A DNA stretch of 64,000 nt from Bin55 sp965220235 (GCA_965220235.1 OZ244815.1:3410001-3474000), one strand, 5' to 3'. Shown: positions 18,395-27,723, counted from the stretch's first letter. The notes: a model not told the origin generated them from the sequence alone. Numbers and translations are program-made.

Positions 18395-18492
18395 AAGTTT
18401 CTCGAGCAATCGAAGCGCGACCGATACGGTCGACTGTAGTTGGGTGAAGGATTAGCGAATCCAGCGCCAACGCGGGCGTGGTCGTACGTAAC

Positions 18493-19161
18493 TCACAGCA
18501 ACTGACAAAATGAATCGATGACGTGATCAGCACCTAGTTCGGTAGCTGGTGTGTTGTGGTTGTATCCGTCTCGCATGCACACCACGGGACAACCCGCAGC
18601 CCTCGCAGCTTTCACATCCGTCGTTGAGTCGCCTACAAAAAGCGTCTCAGACGGTACGGAAACCAACTCATTACACGCGTACAAAATAGGTTGCGGTTCT
18701 GGTTTGCGGACTTGAAGCGTATCGCCGCCTACCACAATATTGAAGTACTTATATAGATCGAGCTCGCGCAGGAGTTGCATAGATAGACCTTGGAGTTTGT
18801 TCGTAACAACACCTAATTTGCGTGTGCGCGAGGCTAATGCGATCAATGAATCGACCACTCCAGGATACGGCACACTGTCAACAGCGATTCGTTCACCATA
18901 ACGCTCGAGAAAAAACGCGAAATATTCCTCAAGCTGATCATCACTTAACTTTGACTTGCCCTGGTGAACTACCGCTTCCGCAAGCATGACTTTCGCGCCA
19001 TGCCCTACCCAAAGCCGAGTTAAATCAAGCCCCACCTCAGCGTAGCCGGCATGAACGAGCGTTGCATTGAGCGCATACATCAAATCTGGCGCCGTATCGA
19101 CGAGCGTCCCGTCTAAATCAAATAGGTACGCATCGTAAGATTGAATTCCGTTCGTCGTCAT
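18493..19161 (-). CDS. gph: Phosphoglycolate phosphatase Gph
   Basis: HAD-superfamily hydrolase of 222 residues that removes 2-phosphoglycolate. Motif I is DLDGTLVDTAPDL (nucleophile Asp near 16), motif II is VVTNKL, and motif IV is VGDSTTDVKAARAAG. ATG 19161 overlaps the rpe stop by 4 bp. The order rpe-gph-trpE matches Pseudomonas and supports the assignment over other HAD phosphatases. Confidence 0.92.
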   Translation of the reverse strand: MTTNGIQSYDAYLFDLDGTLVDTAPDLMYALNATLVHAGYAEVGLDLTRLWVGHGAKVMLAEAVVHQGKSKLSDDQLEEYFAFFLERYGERIAVDSVPYPGVVDSLIALASRTRKLGVVTNKLQGLSMQLLRELDLYKYFNIVVGGDTLQVRKPEPQPILYACNELVSVPSETLFVGDSTTDVKAARAAGCPVVCMRDGYNHNTPATELGADHVIDSFCQLL

Positions 19162-19835
19162 GCGGCTAATGCGCGTAGTTCCGCAATGGTAGAAGCGTAG
19201 TCGTCGCTATTGAATATCGCCGAACCGGCGACAAATATCTCCGCACCTGCCTGCGCAGCAGCGCCAATGGTCGAACGGCTAATGCCGCCATCAATTTCAA
19301 TATCGATATCGCGCTCATCACGCCTGATGCTGTCTCTAATACGTGAGAGTTTTGGTAGCACCTCGGGCATGAAGGACTGACCTCCGAATCCAGGCTTTAC
19401 CGACATGACTAAAACGTAATTTAGCTGGTCCCAATAGGATTCCAACACTGACTCGGAGGTTTCTGGATTGAGTACGGCACCGACTTTTGCACCACCCGAT
19501 TCGATTCGATCCAACACTTCCCCAATGTCCTGGCAAGTTTCAGGGTGCACGGAAATCATGGAAGCGCCGACATCGAGAAATTCATCTACGAGTCGTTCTA
19601 CCGGGTCGACCATGAGATGCACGTCGAACTCGACATCTGGAAATCTTTTTCGGAGCGCAGCTAGCACCGTTGGTCCAACGGTGAGATTAGGTACGAAATG
19701 GTTGTCCATGACGTCAAAATGGATCAAATCTGCGCCACTCGCTAGTACAGCTTCGACCTCGTCGCCAAGCTGAGCGAAATCTGCCGCCAGAATCGACGGT
19801 GCAATCTTGGGATTCACGGCGGGAATCTTAGACAC
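19158..19835 (-). CDS. rpe: Ribulose-phosphate 3-epimerase Rpe
   Basis: Pentose-phosphate pathway TIM barrel of 225 residues. IAPSILAADFAQLGDEV, HFDVMDNHFVPNLTVGP, DVHLMVD, VMSVKPGFGGQSF and IDGGIS are all diagnostic and carry the metal ligands and acid/base aspartates. The start GTG 19835 lies 4 bp after the murU stop; a second in-frame GTG at 19817 is an alternative. It is part of the amgK-murU-rpe-gph string. Confidence 0.96.
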   Translation of the reverse strand: MSKIPAVNPKIAPSILAADFAQLGDEVEAVLASGADLIHFDVMDNHFVPNLTVGPTVLAALRKRFPDVEFDVHLMVDPVERLVDEFLDVGASMISVHPETCQDIGEVLDRIESGGAKVGAVLNPETSESVLESYWDQLNYVLVMSVKPGFGGQSFMPEVLPKLSRIRDSIRRDERDIDIEIDGGISRSTIGAAAQAGAEIFVAGSAIFNSDDYASTIAELRALAA

Positions 19836-19839
19836 ACGC

Positions 19840-20505
19840 TTAGAGCATCAAGCGACGTACGCGCTTGAGTTGCTCGTGTGTTCCGATGTCGTACCAAATA
19901 CCTTCGTGTGTCTCACCAGTCACACGATTCGCAGCTATCTCACGAAACAAGATCTCACGTAGCGAAAAAGGTCGTACCGTCTCTTCCTTAAAGATGTCAG
20001 GCTTTACGAAAGCTATGCCGCTATAGACCCAACGATTCGAGTCTCGGTGCGCATGGCGCAATACACGTGTATCCTCCAAACTCACGTCACCATGTTCGCG
20101 ATCATCAGGCTTCGGCACGAGAATCAAGTGCATCGTAGCTTCTCGGTCCAGCACCTTACGCGTGAATCGATAGCTGGTCCAAACATCCCCGTTGAGCAGC
20201 ACGAACTCTTCCGACCCCAATAGTGGCAGCGCTTTGACGATTCCGCCCCCGGTTTCCAAGAGGACGTCTTCGTTGCTATAGCTAATGTTGACACCAAACT
20301 GCCGTCCGCTACCAAGGTGCTCGCGGATTTGATCACCTAAGTGGTGCAGATTCACCACAACATCAACGATCCCCGCTCGTTTTAGCCACCGCAGCTGGTG
20401 CACGATCAACGGCTCGCTCGAGATTGGAATCATGGGTTTTGGCAGTTTTTCGGTGAGCGGTGCAAGTCGGGTTCCTTTCCCCGCTGCCAAGATCATCGCT
20501 TTCAC
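19840..20505 (-). CDS. murU: N-acetylmuramate-1-phosphate uridylyltransferase MurU
   Basis: Nucleotidyltransferase of 221 residues that makes UDP-MurNAc in the peptidoglycan recycling bypass. The nucleotide loop ILAAGKGTRLAPLTEKLPKPM (5-25) and the sugar-phosphate segment LLLNGDVWTS are in place. The neighbouring kinase amgK (4-bp overlap) and the lptD/surA context are the classical setting, favouring MurU over a mannose-1-phosphate guanylyltransferase. This route bypasses MurA, the fosfomycin target, in species that have it. Confidence 0.9.
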   Translation of the reverse strand: MKAMILAAGKGTRLAPLTEKLPKPMIPISSEPLIVHQLRWLKRAGIVDVVVNLHHLGDQIREHLGSGRQFGVNISYSNEDVLLETGGGIVKALPLLGSEEFVLLNGDVWTSYRFTRKVLDREATMHLILVPKPDDREHGDVSLEDTRVLRHAHRDSNRWVYSGIAFVKPDIFKEETVRPFSLREILFREIAANRVTGETHEGIWYDIGTHEQLKRVRRLML

Positions 20506-21494
20506 AATTTCAATCGTTCAAGCGAAGCTCGAAGTTTCGGTCTGACCTGGGAGTCAAGCCATGAACTAAATTCTGATAGTTCGTTTCGGTGAGCGATCTT
20601 GATAACTCGACTCAGAACGGGCAGCACATAGGGTAAGTGTGTCCGCTTTTGCTGAGTAAACCACAAACGGCAAAAGATGCCGACGGCTTTCAGCATGCGC
20701 TGGATGGCTGTTACTTCCATTGCTCGTACGAATGCTTCCCGCGGCTGAATACAAGGTAGACCTGATCGCTCCGCCAGCACCCGAAATTGATCGATCCAGT
20801 TCTCGATTTCTTCATGGGTATGTTCAAAATAGCAGTCGTACATCAAAGACGCCAGATCGTATACGCTAGAACCGATAAGCGCATCCTGAAAATCTACAAT
20901 GCCGAGTCGTTCTCCGTCCAATAGGAGATTGCGGCTGTGATAGTCACGATGAACCGTGACCTTAGGATGACGGTCTATCTCTGTTGTAAGGAGGTCGGCA
21001 ATGATGCGTAACGGTTTTGCACTCTGTCCTACCATCTTGTCACAACACCATTCCTCAAAAATGTTCAATTCATCTAGTAGGCGCTGGCGGGTATAGAGTG
21101 GCACCTGTGCATCTTGAGTGCGCTGGATCGCCACTAATGCGTCGAGTGCCAGTCCCATCGCTGAACCACGTAGCGTCGGATTCTCGTATACCTCAAGAAA
21201 CTCGAGGGAACCGAAATCGTCAACAAGAAAGAACCCTTGTCTCAAGTTTCGTGCGTGAATTTGAGGTACAGGCACCTGGTGTTGACGAAAAACCTGAGCC
21301 AATGAGACAAACTGTTCATTGTTTTCAGTCGCAGGAGGCGCATGAATCGCCATCCGCGATTGCCCGAGATTGGATTCAACTCGATAGAAGCGCCTGGTGC
21401 TCGCCTCAGGTACGAGCGGATGCAACGTGAATTGGTCTGTTCCTAACGTCTTCGCAAGCCAGTTTCTCAAGGCCGGAGGGGGGTCGTTAGACAT
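20502..21494 (-). CDS. amgK: Anomeric MurNAc/GlcNAc kinase AmgK
   Basis: Aminoglycoside-phosphotransferase-fold kinase of 330 residues that phosphorylates MurNAc at the anomeric position and feeds MurU. VTVHRDYHSRNLLLDG (catalytic Asp/Asn) and GIVDFQDALIG (metal Asp) are present. An in-frame extension to 21581 would run into lptD; ATG 21494 gives MSNDPPPALRNWLA and has GGAGAT 10 nt upstream, so it was chosen. Its ATG and the lptD ATG share the tetranucleotide CATG at 21492-21495. Confidence 0.9.
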   Translation of the reverse strand: MSNDPPPALRNWLAKTLGTDQFTLHPLVPEASTRRFYRVESNLGQSRMAIHAPPATENNEQFVSLAQVFRQHQVPVPQIHARNLRQGFFLVDDFGSLEFLEVYENPTLRGSAMGLALDALVAIQRTQDAQVPLYTRQRLLDELNIFEEWCCDKMVGQSAKPLRIIADLLTTEIDRHPKVTVHRDYHSRNLLLDGERLGIVDFQDALIGSSVYDLASLMYDCYFEHTHEEIENWIDQFRVLAERSGLPCIQPREAFVRAMEVTAIQRMLKAVGIFCRLWFTQQKRTHLPYVLPVLSRVIKIAHRNELSEFSSWLDSQVRPKLRASLERLKL

Positions 21495-21495
21495 G
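21492..21495. other. Overlapping divergent start codons of amgK and lptD
   Basis: CATG: read leftwards it is the amgK ATG (21494-21492), read rightwards the lptD ATG (21493-21495). There is no intergenic space, so each gene's promoter and ribosome-binding site must lie within the other's coding sequence. Confidence 0.75.
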
Positions 21496-23712
21496 GTGCG
21501 GTATCTCCATCGCGAGGTCGCACGACGTCGATGGTTGGTCGGCGCAATACTGTTCGCAGCGATAAACGGGAGCCACAACACAGCCGCCTCCGATTTTACG
21601 GCAGACTATTGGCCTACGAGCAGAGAACATGAGGTCTGCCCGACAGCATTTACTGTTCTGCCTGCGCCTCGGTTCGTACCTAAATCCGAGCACAAAGATA
21701 AATCCGTTGTGCGAAGTGACGAATTCCGCGAAACCAACACTGGAAGTCGCTACTTTACCGGCAACGTCAAGGTCCAAAGTGCCGATTTGCTTCTGACCGC
21801 AGAAGAACTGGAGTGGCTAAAAGAAGGTCCGTTGGAATTCGAGCACGGCTTGGCGCTATACCATGATCAGGCAGCAATGGCGATCGACGAAGCCGTTTTG
21901 GATATTGAAGCGGACAACCAAATGGCACACTTCGGCAATCTGTCGTTTGTCATGTTTGATTTTCCGCTTCAAGGTACGCTTAAATCGTTGAAAGCGGACG
22001 AAGCTCGAGTTAAAGCAGCCGATTTACGTTTTAGTGGGTGCGACCCGCGTGCGGAGAGTTGGGGATTCCGGATTAAGCACATCGGGATTAATCGAGAAAC
22101 GACTCGCGTGAGTTTGCGGGGTATTGGTTTCTACATTGGTAAATTGCCGGTTTTCTATGTTCCGTATTTCACTTTCCGGCCTCAGTCTGACCGCAACGGA
22201 TTTGCCACAACTCATTTCAGATATCGCTCAGATAACGGTGTGATCGTTGAGCAACCTATTCGCGTCTTCGGAAAACACGGTGACTTCGAACTTGCACCAA
22301 GATACCTAGAAAAAAACGGAATTCAATTTGGCGCAGATCTTGACCTGTTCGGGTTTCGTTCGACGTTAGATTGGATTCCGAACGACAAGAAACTTGATCA
22401 TATTGAAGATGGTTTCATCGATCCCTCACGATGGCGCATAAAGGCTAACTACAGTAAAGCATGGGGTGCGGTCGAATCCCTCATCGACTTTACACAGCCA
22501 AGCGATTTCGCGTATCAACACGACTTCGAGTTCGACTCCCTCACCCAGCCAGTTTTCTCGACGAATAACACCGCGGCGCTGACTTATAGCACTCGTGATT
22601 GGGATATTGGGCTACTCGCGCAACGAATCAACTCGACATCTGAAGATCTTTTATTGGGCGAACGCTATCCGGAATTTGATGTGAATTGGCAACCTCGGTG
22701 GGGAGTCATAAGCGCAAGTTCTCGTTTCAATGGCGCGAGTTATCGAGACTTTGAACTACGTTCACATCGCGGCCACATTGAACAAGCCATTCATGCGCGT
22801 TTCACTCGTACTTGGGTTGAAATGAGTTTGAGTGCCGCGAAATCCATGACACGATTCTCGATTGACGCTTCTGAGGTATCCAGGACACAAACAAGATACA
22901 ACGATAGTCGTCAGTTAGGCGTTGGGGTGTTCTTCGACAAGCATCTCGCTGACAAGGTCTATACCATTGAACCAAGGTTGCATTACGTCGATCGAACGTT
23001 CACAGAATCTCCTCTAGGAATTCCGTTCGACCAACCGCGATCAATGCTGAACACAGCGCAGATCTTCGGTGAGAGCCGAACGAGCGGCCTCGACCATATA
23101 CCTGGTGAACATCGCTTAGCGGCGGGATTTCGATTTCATGTGCTGCCGCACACACATACCCAAAACGTCGTCGAAGCAGAAATAGCTCACATGACGCATC
23201 TTGACGGAGTGGATGGGAAGTCGTCCTCATTCGGTGGTTGGGGCACTTCATTCAGTATTCAGAACAACAACGGTTTCGCGTTAGAACATCGACAGTATCG
23301 GAGTCGTCACGATCCGGATGCGAACGAATTCGCTACATTGCTGGTCTATGAACCAACCTTAACGAAATCTCTGTACACGTCAATTGGCAGGCGACCTCGC
23401 GACAAAATTCACCAACTTGAAATCGGTTTCAGGTGGCCTCTCACCTCTCGCTGGGAAGCCATCGGTGCGTATGGTTTCGACATCGAAAGTGATCGCGTCA
23501 CCGATACGCATTTGGGAATCGCATTTACAGGGTGTTGTTATCGCACACTTTTGTTCATTCAACGTGCCACCGATTGGGACTTCGTCGAGGGTCGGTATCG
23601 CGTGGACCTAGAAAATCGAGTAATGCTCCGTTTTGATCTCATCGGACTAGGCAAGACTGGTCGCAATCGCATAGAATCGCTAATCGACCGCAAACGCTTC
23701 GGTTTCCGCTAA
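21493..23712 (+). CDS. lptD: LPS-assembly outer-membrane protein LptD
   Basis: Outer-membrane LPS translocon, partner of LptE. 739 residues. The N-terminus has a signal-like segment (RRRWLVGAILFAAING), then the OstA beta-jellyroll (about 80-200) and the C-terminal barrel. The cysteine pattern used for the interdomain disulfides is kept: Cys49, Cys183 and the pair Cys681/Cys682. ATG 21493 was chosen because the longer frame reads back into amgK; GGAGG at 21475-21479 is 13 nt away, a long spacing. surA follows 28 bp later. Confidence 0.94.
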   Translation: MVRYLHREVARRRWLVGAILFAAINGSHNTAASDFTADYWPTSREHEVCPTAFTVLPAPRFVPKSEHKDKSVVRSDEFRETNTGSRYFTGNVKVQSADLLLTAEELEWLKEGPLEFEHGLALYHDQAAMAIDEAVLDIEADNQMAHFGNLSFVMFDFPLQGTLKSLKADEARVKAADLRFSGCDPRAESWGFRIKHIGINRETTRVSLRGIGFYIGKLPVFYVPYFTFRPQSDRNGFATTHFRYRSDNGVIVEQPIRVFGKHGDFELAPRYLEKNGIQFGADLDLFGFRSTLDWIPNDKKLDHIEDGFIDPSRWRIKANYSKAWGAVESLIDFTQPSDFAYQHDFEFDSLTQPVFSTNNTAALTYSTRDWDIGLLAQRINSTSEDLLLGERYPEFDVNWQPRWGVISASSRFNGASYRDFELRSHRGHIEQAIHARFTRTWVEMSLSAAKSMTRFSIDASEVSRTQTRYNDSRQLGVGVFFDKHLADKVYTIEPRLHYVDRTFTESPLGIPFDQPRSMLNTAQIFGESRTSGLDHIPGEHRLAAGFRFHVLPHTHTQNVVEAEIAHMTHLDGVDGKSSSFGGWGTSFSIQNNNGFALEHRQYRSRHDPDANEFATLLVYEPTLTKSLYTSIGRRPRDKIHQLEIGFRWPLTSRWEAIGAYGFDIESDRVTDTHLGIAFTGCCYRTLLFIQRATDWDFVEGRYRVDLENRVMLRFDLIGLGKTGRNRIESLIDRKRFGFR

Positions 23713-23740
23713 GCTATCCATTCCTCATCCGGTTAAAAGT

Positions 23741-25084
23741 ATGAATTTGTCAATTCACGGTCGATGCTATCGATGGTTATCCCTCTCTGTATTGTTTCTG
23801 ACAACGTCAGCTTTCGCTGAGGTCGAGAAGCTCGACAGCATCGCTGCCGTTGTTAACGACGATGTCGTTTTGCTGTCGGAACTGAACGAACGCTTCAACA
23901 GTTTCAAAGCTCAGCTGACGCCTGCACAAATGCGTCAAGTACCAGACGAAAACGTCATTCTTAGTCAAATACTGGAGCGACTGATCGTCGAGTCTATCCA
24001 ATTACAAGAAGCGGAAATGCGTGGTATTGTCATTGATGACGAGGAGATCAATGAAACAGCGCGAAACTATGCCGCAGAACAGAACATGTCGGTCGAGCAG
24101 CTGCAAGAAGCCCTCCAATCGGAAGGTGTCACGTATGAGATGTTTCTCGCCGAAATACGTCGACAAATGACCCTCGCTCGGGTACAGCAGATCATGGTCA
24201 ATCGTCGCTTGTATGTGTCCCAGCGCGATATCGAGGACTTCCGGAAGTCGCCTTACTTCGAGCAGCTGGCATCCGAAGAGTACCGCATTGGCCACATTCT
24301 GCTTGCGATCGACGACAAAGCGGGTCCCGACGCGGAAGCAAGGGCTAGAGAGACTGCGACGTACTTGATTGAAGAACTCCGAGGTGGTACACCTCTTTCA
24401 GGACTCGCGGTGAATTACTCTGCTTCGAACACTGCACTGGAGGGGGGAGACCTCGGTTGGCGCAAAGCATCACAGATTCCAAGCCTATTTAGTGATCAGA
24501 TACTCGAAATGGCAGTTAGTGAGGTTGCGGAACCGATTCAGAACTCGCTCGGTATTCACATCGTCCAACTCCTGGAGAAACGGGGAGCATCCACAACCAC
24601 CGGCGAAAGTTCACTCGTTCGTCATATTCTGGTGTCCCCTTCTGCGATTCGCTCTGAAGAGGAAACGGCTGATCTCGTGCGGGAACTGAAGCAGCGCATT
24701 GCGGACGGAGAGGATTTCGCTGTACTCGCTGAAGAGTATTCCGACGACCCGTCATCCGCGTTAGCCGGAGGTGATCTAGGTTGGAATAACGGAGAGAACT
24801 TCGTCCCTGAATTTCAAGCCGCAATGGCGGAAGCTGAAATCGGTGTCGTAACCGAACCGTTTGAAACAGAATACGGTTGGCACATCCTTGAGGTGCAAGA
24901 TCGACGGGTAGAGGACCTTAGCGAAGACGCTCTTAATGAACTTGCGCTGCGAGCGATCTATGAGCGACGGTTTGACGAATTACTTCAAGGCTGGATCAAG
25001 GAAGTACGCGATGAAGCTTTCGTCCAGATTCTGGCAGGAACCGCATCATCAGAGCAAGAAAACGCTTCGGACAGCATTTTTTAA
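23741..25084 (+). CDS. surA: Periplasmic chaperone / peptidyl-prolyl isomerase SurA
   Basis: 447-residue outer-membrane-protein chaperone. A signal peptide (to about 27, ending SAFA) precedes EKLDSIAAVVNDDVVLLSEL, the classic SurA start. Two parvulin domains are visible: EEYRIGHILLAID and GGDLGWRKASQIP, then VRHILVSPSAIRSEE and GGDLGWNNGENFVPEF. The C-terminal helix closes the core domain. The last 40 bp overlap the predicted 5' end of rsmA. pdxA, usually between surA and rsmA, is absent. Confidence 0.96.
   Translation: MNLSIHGRCYRWLSLSVLFLTTSAFAEVEKLDSIAAVVNDDVVLLSELNERFNSFKAQLTPAQMRQVPDENVILSQILERLIVESIQLQEAEMRGIVIDDEEINETARNYAAEQNMSVEQLQEALQSEGVTYEMFLAEIRRQMTLARVQQIMVNRRLYVSQRDIEDFRKSPYFEQLASEEYRIGHILLAIDDKAGPDAEARARETATYLIEELRGGTPLSGLAVNYSASNTALEGGDLGWRKASQIPSLFSDQILEMAVSEVAEPIQNSLGIHIVQLLEKRGASTTTGESSLVRHILVSPSAIRSEEETADLVRELKQRIADGEDFAVLAEEYSDDPSSALAGGDLGWNNGENFVPEFQAAMAEAEIGVVTEPFETEYGWHILEVQDRRVEDLSEDALNELALRAIYERRFDELLQGWIKEVRDEAFVQILAGTASSEQENASDSIF
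25036..25040 (+). promoter_or_regulatory. Shine-Dalgarno for the non-canonical rsmA start
   Basis: AGGAA lies 4 nt before ATC 25045 and 7 nt before ATC 25048. It supports initiation at one of these codons. Confidence 0.55.
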
Positions 25085-25791
25085 CTGATCAAGGCGTCAT
25101 CGCGCGAATTCACGACGCGCTAGCGATTCAGCCACACGAATGCGTGATTGAGATCGGTCCCGGCCGTGGTGCGTTAACGAACGATCTCGTCGAAGCAACC
25201 TCACATCTCACCTTGATCGAGCTGGATCGCGATTTTGCAGAAGACCTGCAGTCACGATTTCCCGTCGCTGAGCTACGCAGTGTTGACGTCCTTGACGAGC
25301 CGCTCGATTCCTTCATTGGGCATCGAATTGTCGGGAATCTGCCGTACAACATTTCAACGCCCCTTCTTATTCGCCTATTACAGGAACCCAGAATCGTTGA
25401 TATGCATTTCATGCTGCAACGAGAAGTTGCGCTACGGTTAGCTGCATCTCCAGGAGAGAAAGCGTGGGGGCGCCTTTCCGTAATGGCGCAATACCGGTGT
25501 CATGTAGAACCTCTTTTTACGGTATCCGCTGATGCTTTCCGACCCACACCTAAGGTTGAATCGATGTTCGTACGCTTTACTCCTATCACCCCGAAACATG
25601 AGGTCTACGATTTTCAGACGTACTCAAACGTCGTCAGAACGGCGTTTTCGCAACGACGTAAAACCCTCGCGAATAGCCTATCGAGTTTCCAGATCACGTG
25701 GGAAAAGTTGGGGGTGGATTCACGCATGCGAGCAGACCACGCAAGTGTGAATGATTACGTTTCAATCTCAAACTACATCGATTCACGATGA
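25045..25791 (+). CDS. rsmA: 16S rRNA dimethyladenosine transferase RsmA (KsgA), probable ATC start
   Basis: Dimethylates A1518/A1519 of 16S rRNA. About 248 residues. The first standard start (GTG 25144) would begin at IEIGPGRGALT and lose an essential motif. The same frame upstream reads RARKRFGQHFLTDQGVI, the conserved KsgA N-terminus, with no ATG, GTG or TTG between the stop at 25012 and 25144. ATC codons at 25045 and 25048 follow AGGAA and yield (M)IRARKRFGQHFL, so I infer an ATC start inside surA. Other motifs are intact: GNLPYNISTPLL and FRPTPKVESMFVRF. The stop overlaps the apaH ATG. Confidence 0.9.
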   Translation: MIRARKRFGQHFLTDQGVIARIHDALAIQPHECVIEIGPGRGALTNDLVEATSHLTLIELDRDFAEDLQSRFPVAELRSVDVLDEPLDSFIGHRIVGNLPYNISTPLLIRLLQEPRIVDMHFMLQREVALRLAASPGEKAWGRLSVMAQYRCHVEPLFTVSADAFRPTPKVESMFVRFTPITPKHEVYDFQTYSNVVRTAFSQRRKTLANSLSSFQITWEKLGVDSRMRADHASVNDYVSISNYIDSR

Positions 25792-26606
25792 GTGCTACCT
25801 ACGCGATCGGTGACGTACAAGGGTGCTACGAACCGTTACGCAAACTCATTGCAGCGTTACCGTTTCAATCAGCAACGGATCGTCTTTGGTTCGTAGGTGA
25901 TTTAGTAAATCGTGGACCACAAAACCTCGAGACTCTCCAGTACGTGAGAGATCTCGGACCACAGGCTACTGTCGTATTGGGAAATCACGATCTTCACCTA
26001 TTAGCCATCGTTTTTGGCGGTAAAAACCCGCAGAACAGCGACACGTTTCAGGACGTCTTAGCCTCAGCACACTGCGAGGAACTCTCCCATTGGTTACGAA
26101 CTCTGCCACTGATACACCAAGATCGGGAATGGGTCTTGGTCCATGCGGGTATTCCACATATCTGGACTGTGAACGAGGCATGTAAGTTCGGGCGGGAAGT
26201 TGAGAGCAAGATCAACGGACCCGAGTACGTTAGTTTCTTTGAAAACATGTACGGGAAATACCCCGATATTTGGGATAAGACATTGAACGGTATGGATCGC
26301 CTGCGGATCATCACGAACTACCTGACGCGCATGCGCTTTATCGACGAGGCTGGACGTCTTGAGTTCGCTCACAAGACCACACTCGACACGGCGCCAGCTG
26401 GTTTTAAAGGGTGGTTTGAATATGAACGTGAACGAGCAAAGACGATCGTGTTTGGCCATTGGGCTGCGTTGGATGGTCAAGTACCTACAGATCGAGTCAT
26501 TGCAACCGACACAGGTTGCGTATGGGGTCGAGGTCTGACCGCTGTTCGACTTGAAGATGGAAAGCGCTTTCACTGGCAGGACGGTGTCGTTACATGCCAG
26601 ATTTGA
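25788..26606 (+). CDS. apaH: Symmetrical bis(5'-nucleosyl)-tetraphosphatase ApaH
   Basis: Hydrolyses Ap4A to two ADP. 272 residues. The metallophosphatase motifs are in order: AIGDVQGCY (near 6-14), FVGDLVNRGP, LGNHDLHLL and VHAGIPH, with late FGHWA. ATG 25788 overlaps the rsmA stop by 4 bp. The apaG gene that commonly sits between rsmA and apaH is missing. cca starts 13 bp inside the 3' end. Confidence 0.96.
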   Translation: MSATYAIGDVQGCYEPLRKLIAALPFQSATDRLWFVGDLVNRGPQNLETLQYVRDLGPQATVVLGNHDLHLLAIVFGGKNPQNSDTFQDVLASAHCEELSHWLRTLPLIHQDREWVLVHAGIPHIWTVNEACKFGREVESKINGPEYVSFFENMYGKYPDIWDKTLNGMDRLRIITNYLTRMRFIDEAGRLEFAHKTTLDTAPAGFKGWFEYERERAKTIVFGHWAALDGQVPTDRVIATDTGCVWGRGLTAVRLEDGKRFHWQDGVVTCQI

Positions 26607-27673
26607 AAATTCCCGGCACTCGTTACCTAGTCGGTGGTGCTGTTCGCGACGAGCTACTTGGCGTAACGCCAAGAGAAAGGGATTGGGTTATCGTTGGCGC
26701 AGATCCTGAGATCATGATCGAGGCTGGATTTATCCCTGTCGGGAAGGCATACCCCGTGTTCCTGCATCCAAAAACGTTTGAGGAACACGCGTTGGCACGA
26801 ACTGAAACCAAGACCGGACCCGGTCACGGTGGTTTCAGTTTTAAAAACGATGCCGACGTTACCTTAGAACAAGATCTGCTGCGTCGCGACCTAACGATCA
26901 ATGCGATGGCTAAATCTGCCTCTGGGGAACTGATTGATCCCTACGGCGGTCAGAACGACTTACATGCAAAAAAACTCAAGCACGTCTCCACTGCCTTTGC
27001 AGAAGACCCATTACGCTGTTTTCGAGTCGCTCGGTTTGCCGCCAAGTTGCCAAGGTTTGAGATAACCACCGCGACGCTGGATCTGATACGAAGTATGGGC
27101 GACCAGTTGAACGAGCTCTCTGCGGAAAGGGTTTGGAACGAATGGGTCAAGGCTCTTGAAGAGATTGCACCATTTCGTTTCTACGAAGTTCTGAGAGATG
27201 CCCAAATCACCGCGCCGTGGTTCAGCGAACTAGCGCTGGATGAACTCGTAGTCGGCCACCGAGACCGCGTTCTGCCACTGCAAGGTGCGTTCGCACTTAT
27301 CGGTTGGCTTCACTCTGAACAGCAACTTAGCTCTCTCTTTGATCGATTGATGGCACCAAAGAAAGCGAAATCCCTCGCGCTGGAGATTTGTCTCTCTGGT
27401 CGACTGTTTGAGCAATTCGATCAATTAGATGATGAGCGCGCGATAGATTTGCTGGATCAAGCAGGTGCGTTTCACGGCGATGCTCGATTCGAAACGTTTC
27501 TAACCGCCTTGACCAATGTCGCTGACGTCGATAAGAAACAGTTTCTGAAGCTTCGGAAATCGCTTCGAAAAGTCACCACTACTGGCGAGCAAGGTCCGAA
27601 ATACGGTCAAACCCTTCGACAGAATCGAATCAAGCAGCTCAATGCAATTCGCGGTGGTGAAGGAACGTTATAG
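26594..27673 (+). CDS. cca: CCA-adding tRNA nucleotidyltransferase
   Basis: Adds or repairs the 3' CCA end of tRNAs. 359 residues, the short class-II form without a C-terminal HD domain. The nucleotidyltransferase core YLVGGAVRDELLG...RDWVIVGA (11-37), DLLRRDLTINAMA and DPLRCFRVARFAAKL (ATP/CTP recognition region) are clear. It starts 13 bp inside apaH, so translation is likely coupled. Confidence 0.94.
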   Translation: MPDLKIPGTRYLVGGAVRDELLGVTPRERDWVIVGADPEIMIEAGFIPVGKAYPVFLHPKTFEEHALARTETKTGPGHGGFSFKNDADVTLEQDLLRRDLTINAMAKSASGELIDPYGGQNDLHAKKLKHVSTAFAEDPLRCFRVARFAAKLPRFEITTATLDLIRSMGDQLNELSAERVWNEWVKALEEIAPFRFYEVLRDAQITAPWFSELALDELVVGHRDRVLPLQGAFALIGWLHSEQQLSSLFDRLMAPKKAKSLALEICLSGRLFEQFDQLDDERAIDLLDQAGAFHGDARFETFLTALTNVADVDKKQFLKLRKSLRKVTTTGEQGPKYGQTLRQNRIKQLNAIRGGEGTL

Positions 27674-27723
27674 ATGGACGCTCAGACCGATTTGAACCGT
27701 CAGACTACCGAACATTTATAAAA

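Noticed and set aside
21397..21492. Extended lptD from 21397 and extended amgK to 21581
   Set aside because: Each extension reads through the other gene and adds residues unlike either family; ATG starts at 21493 and 21494 fit better.
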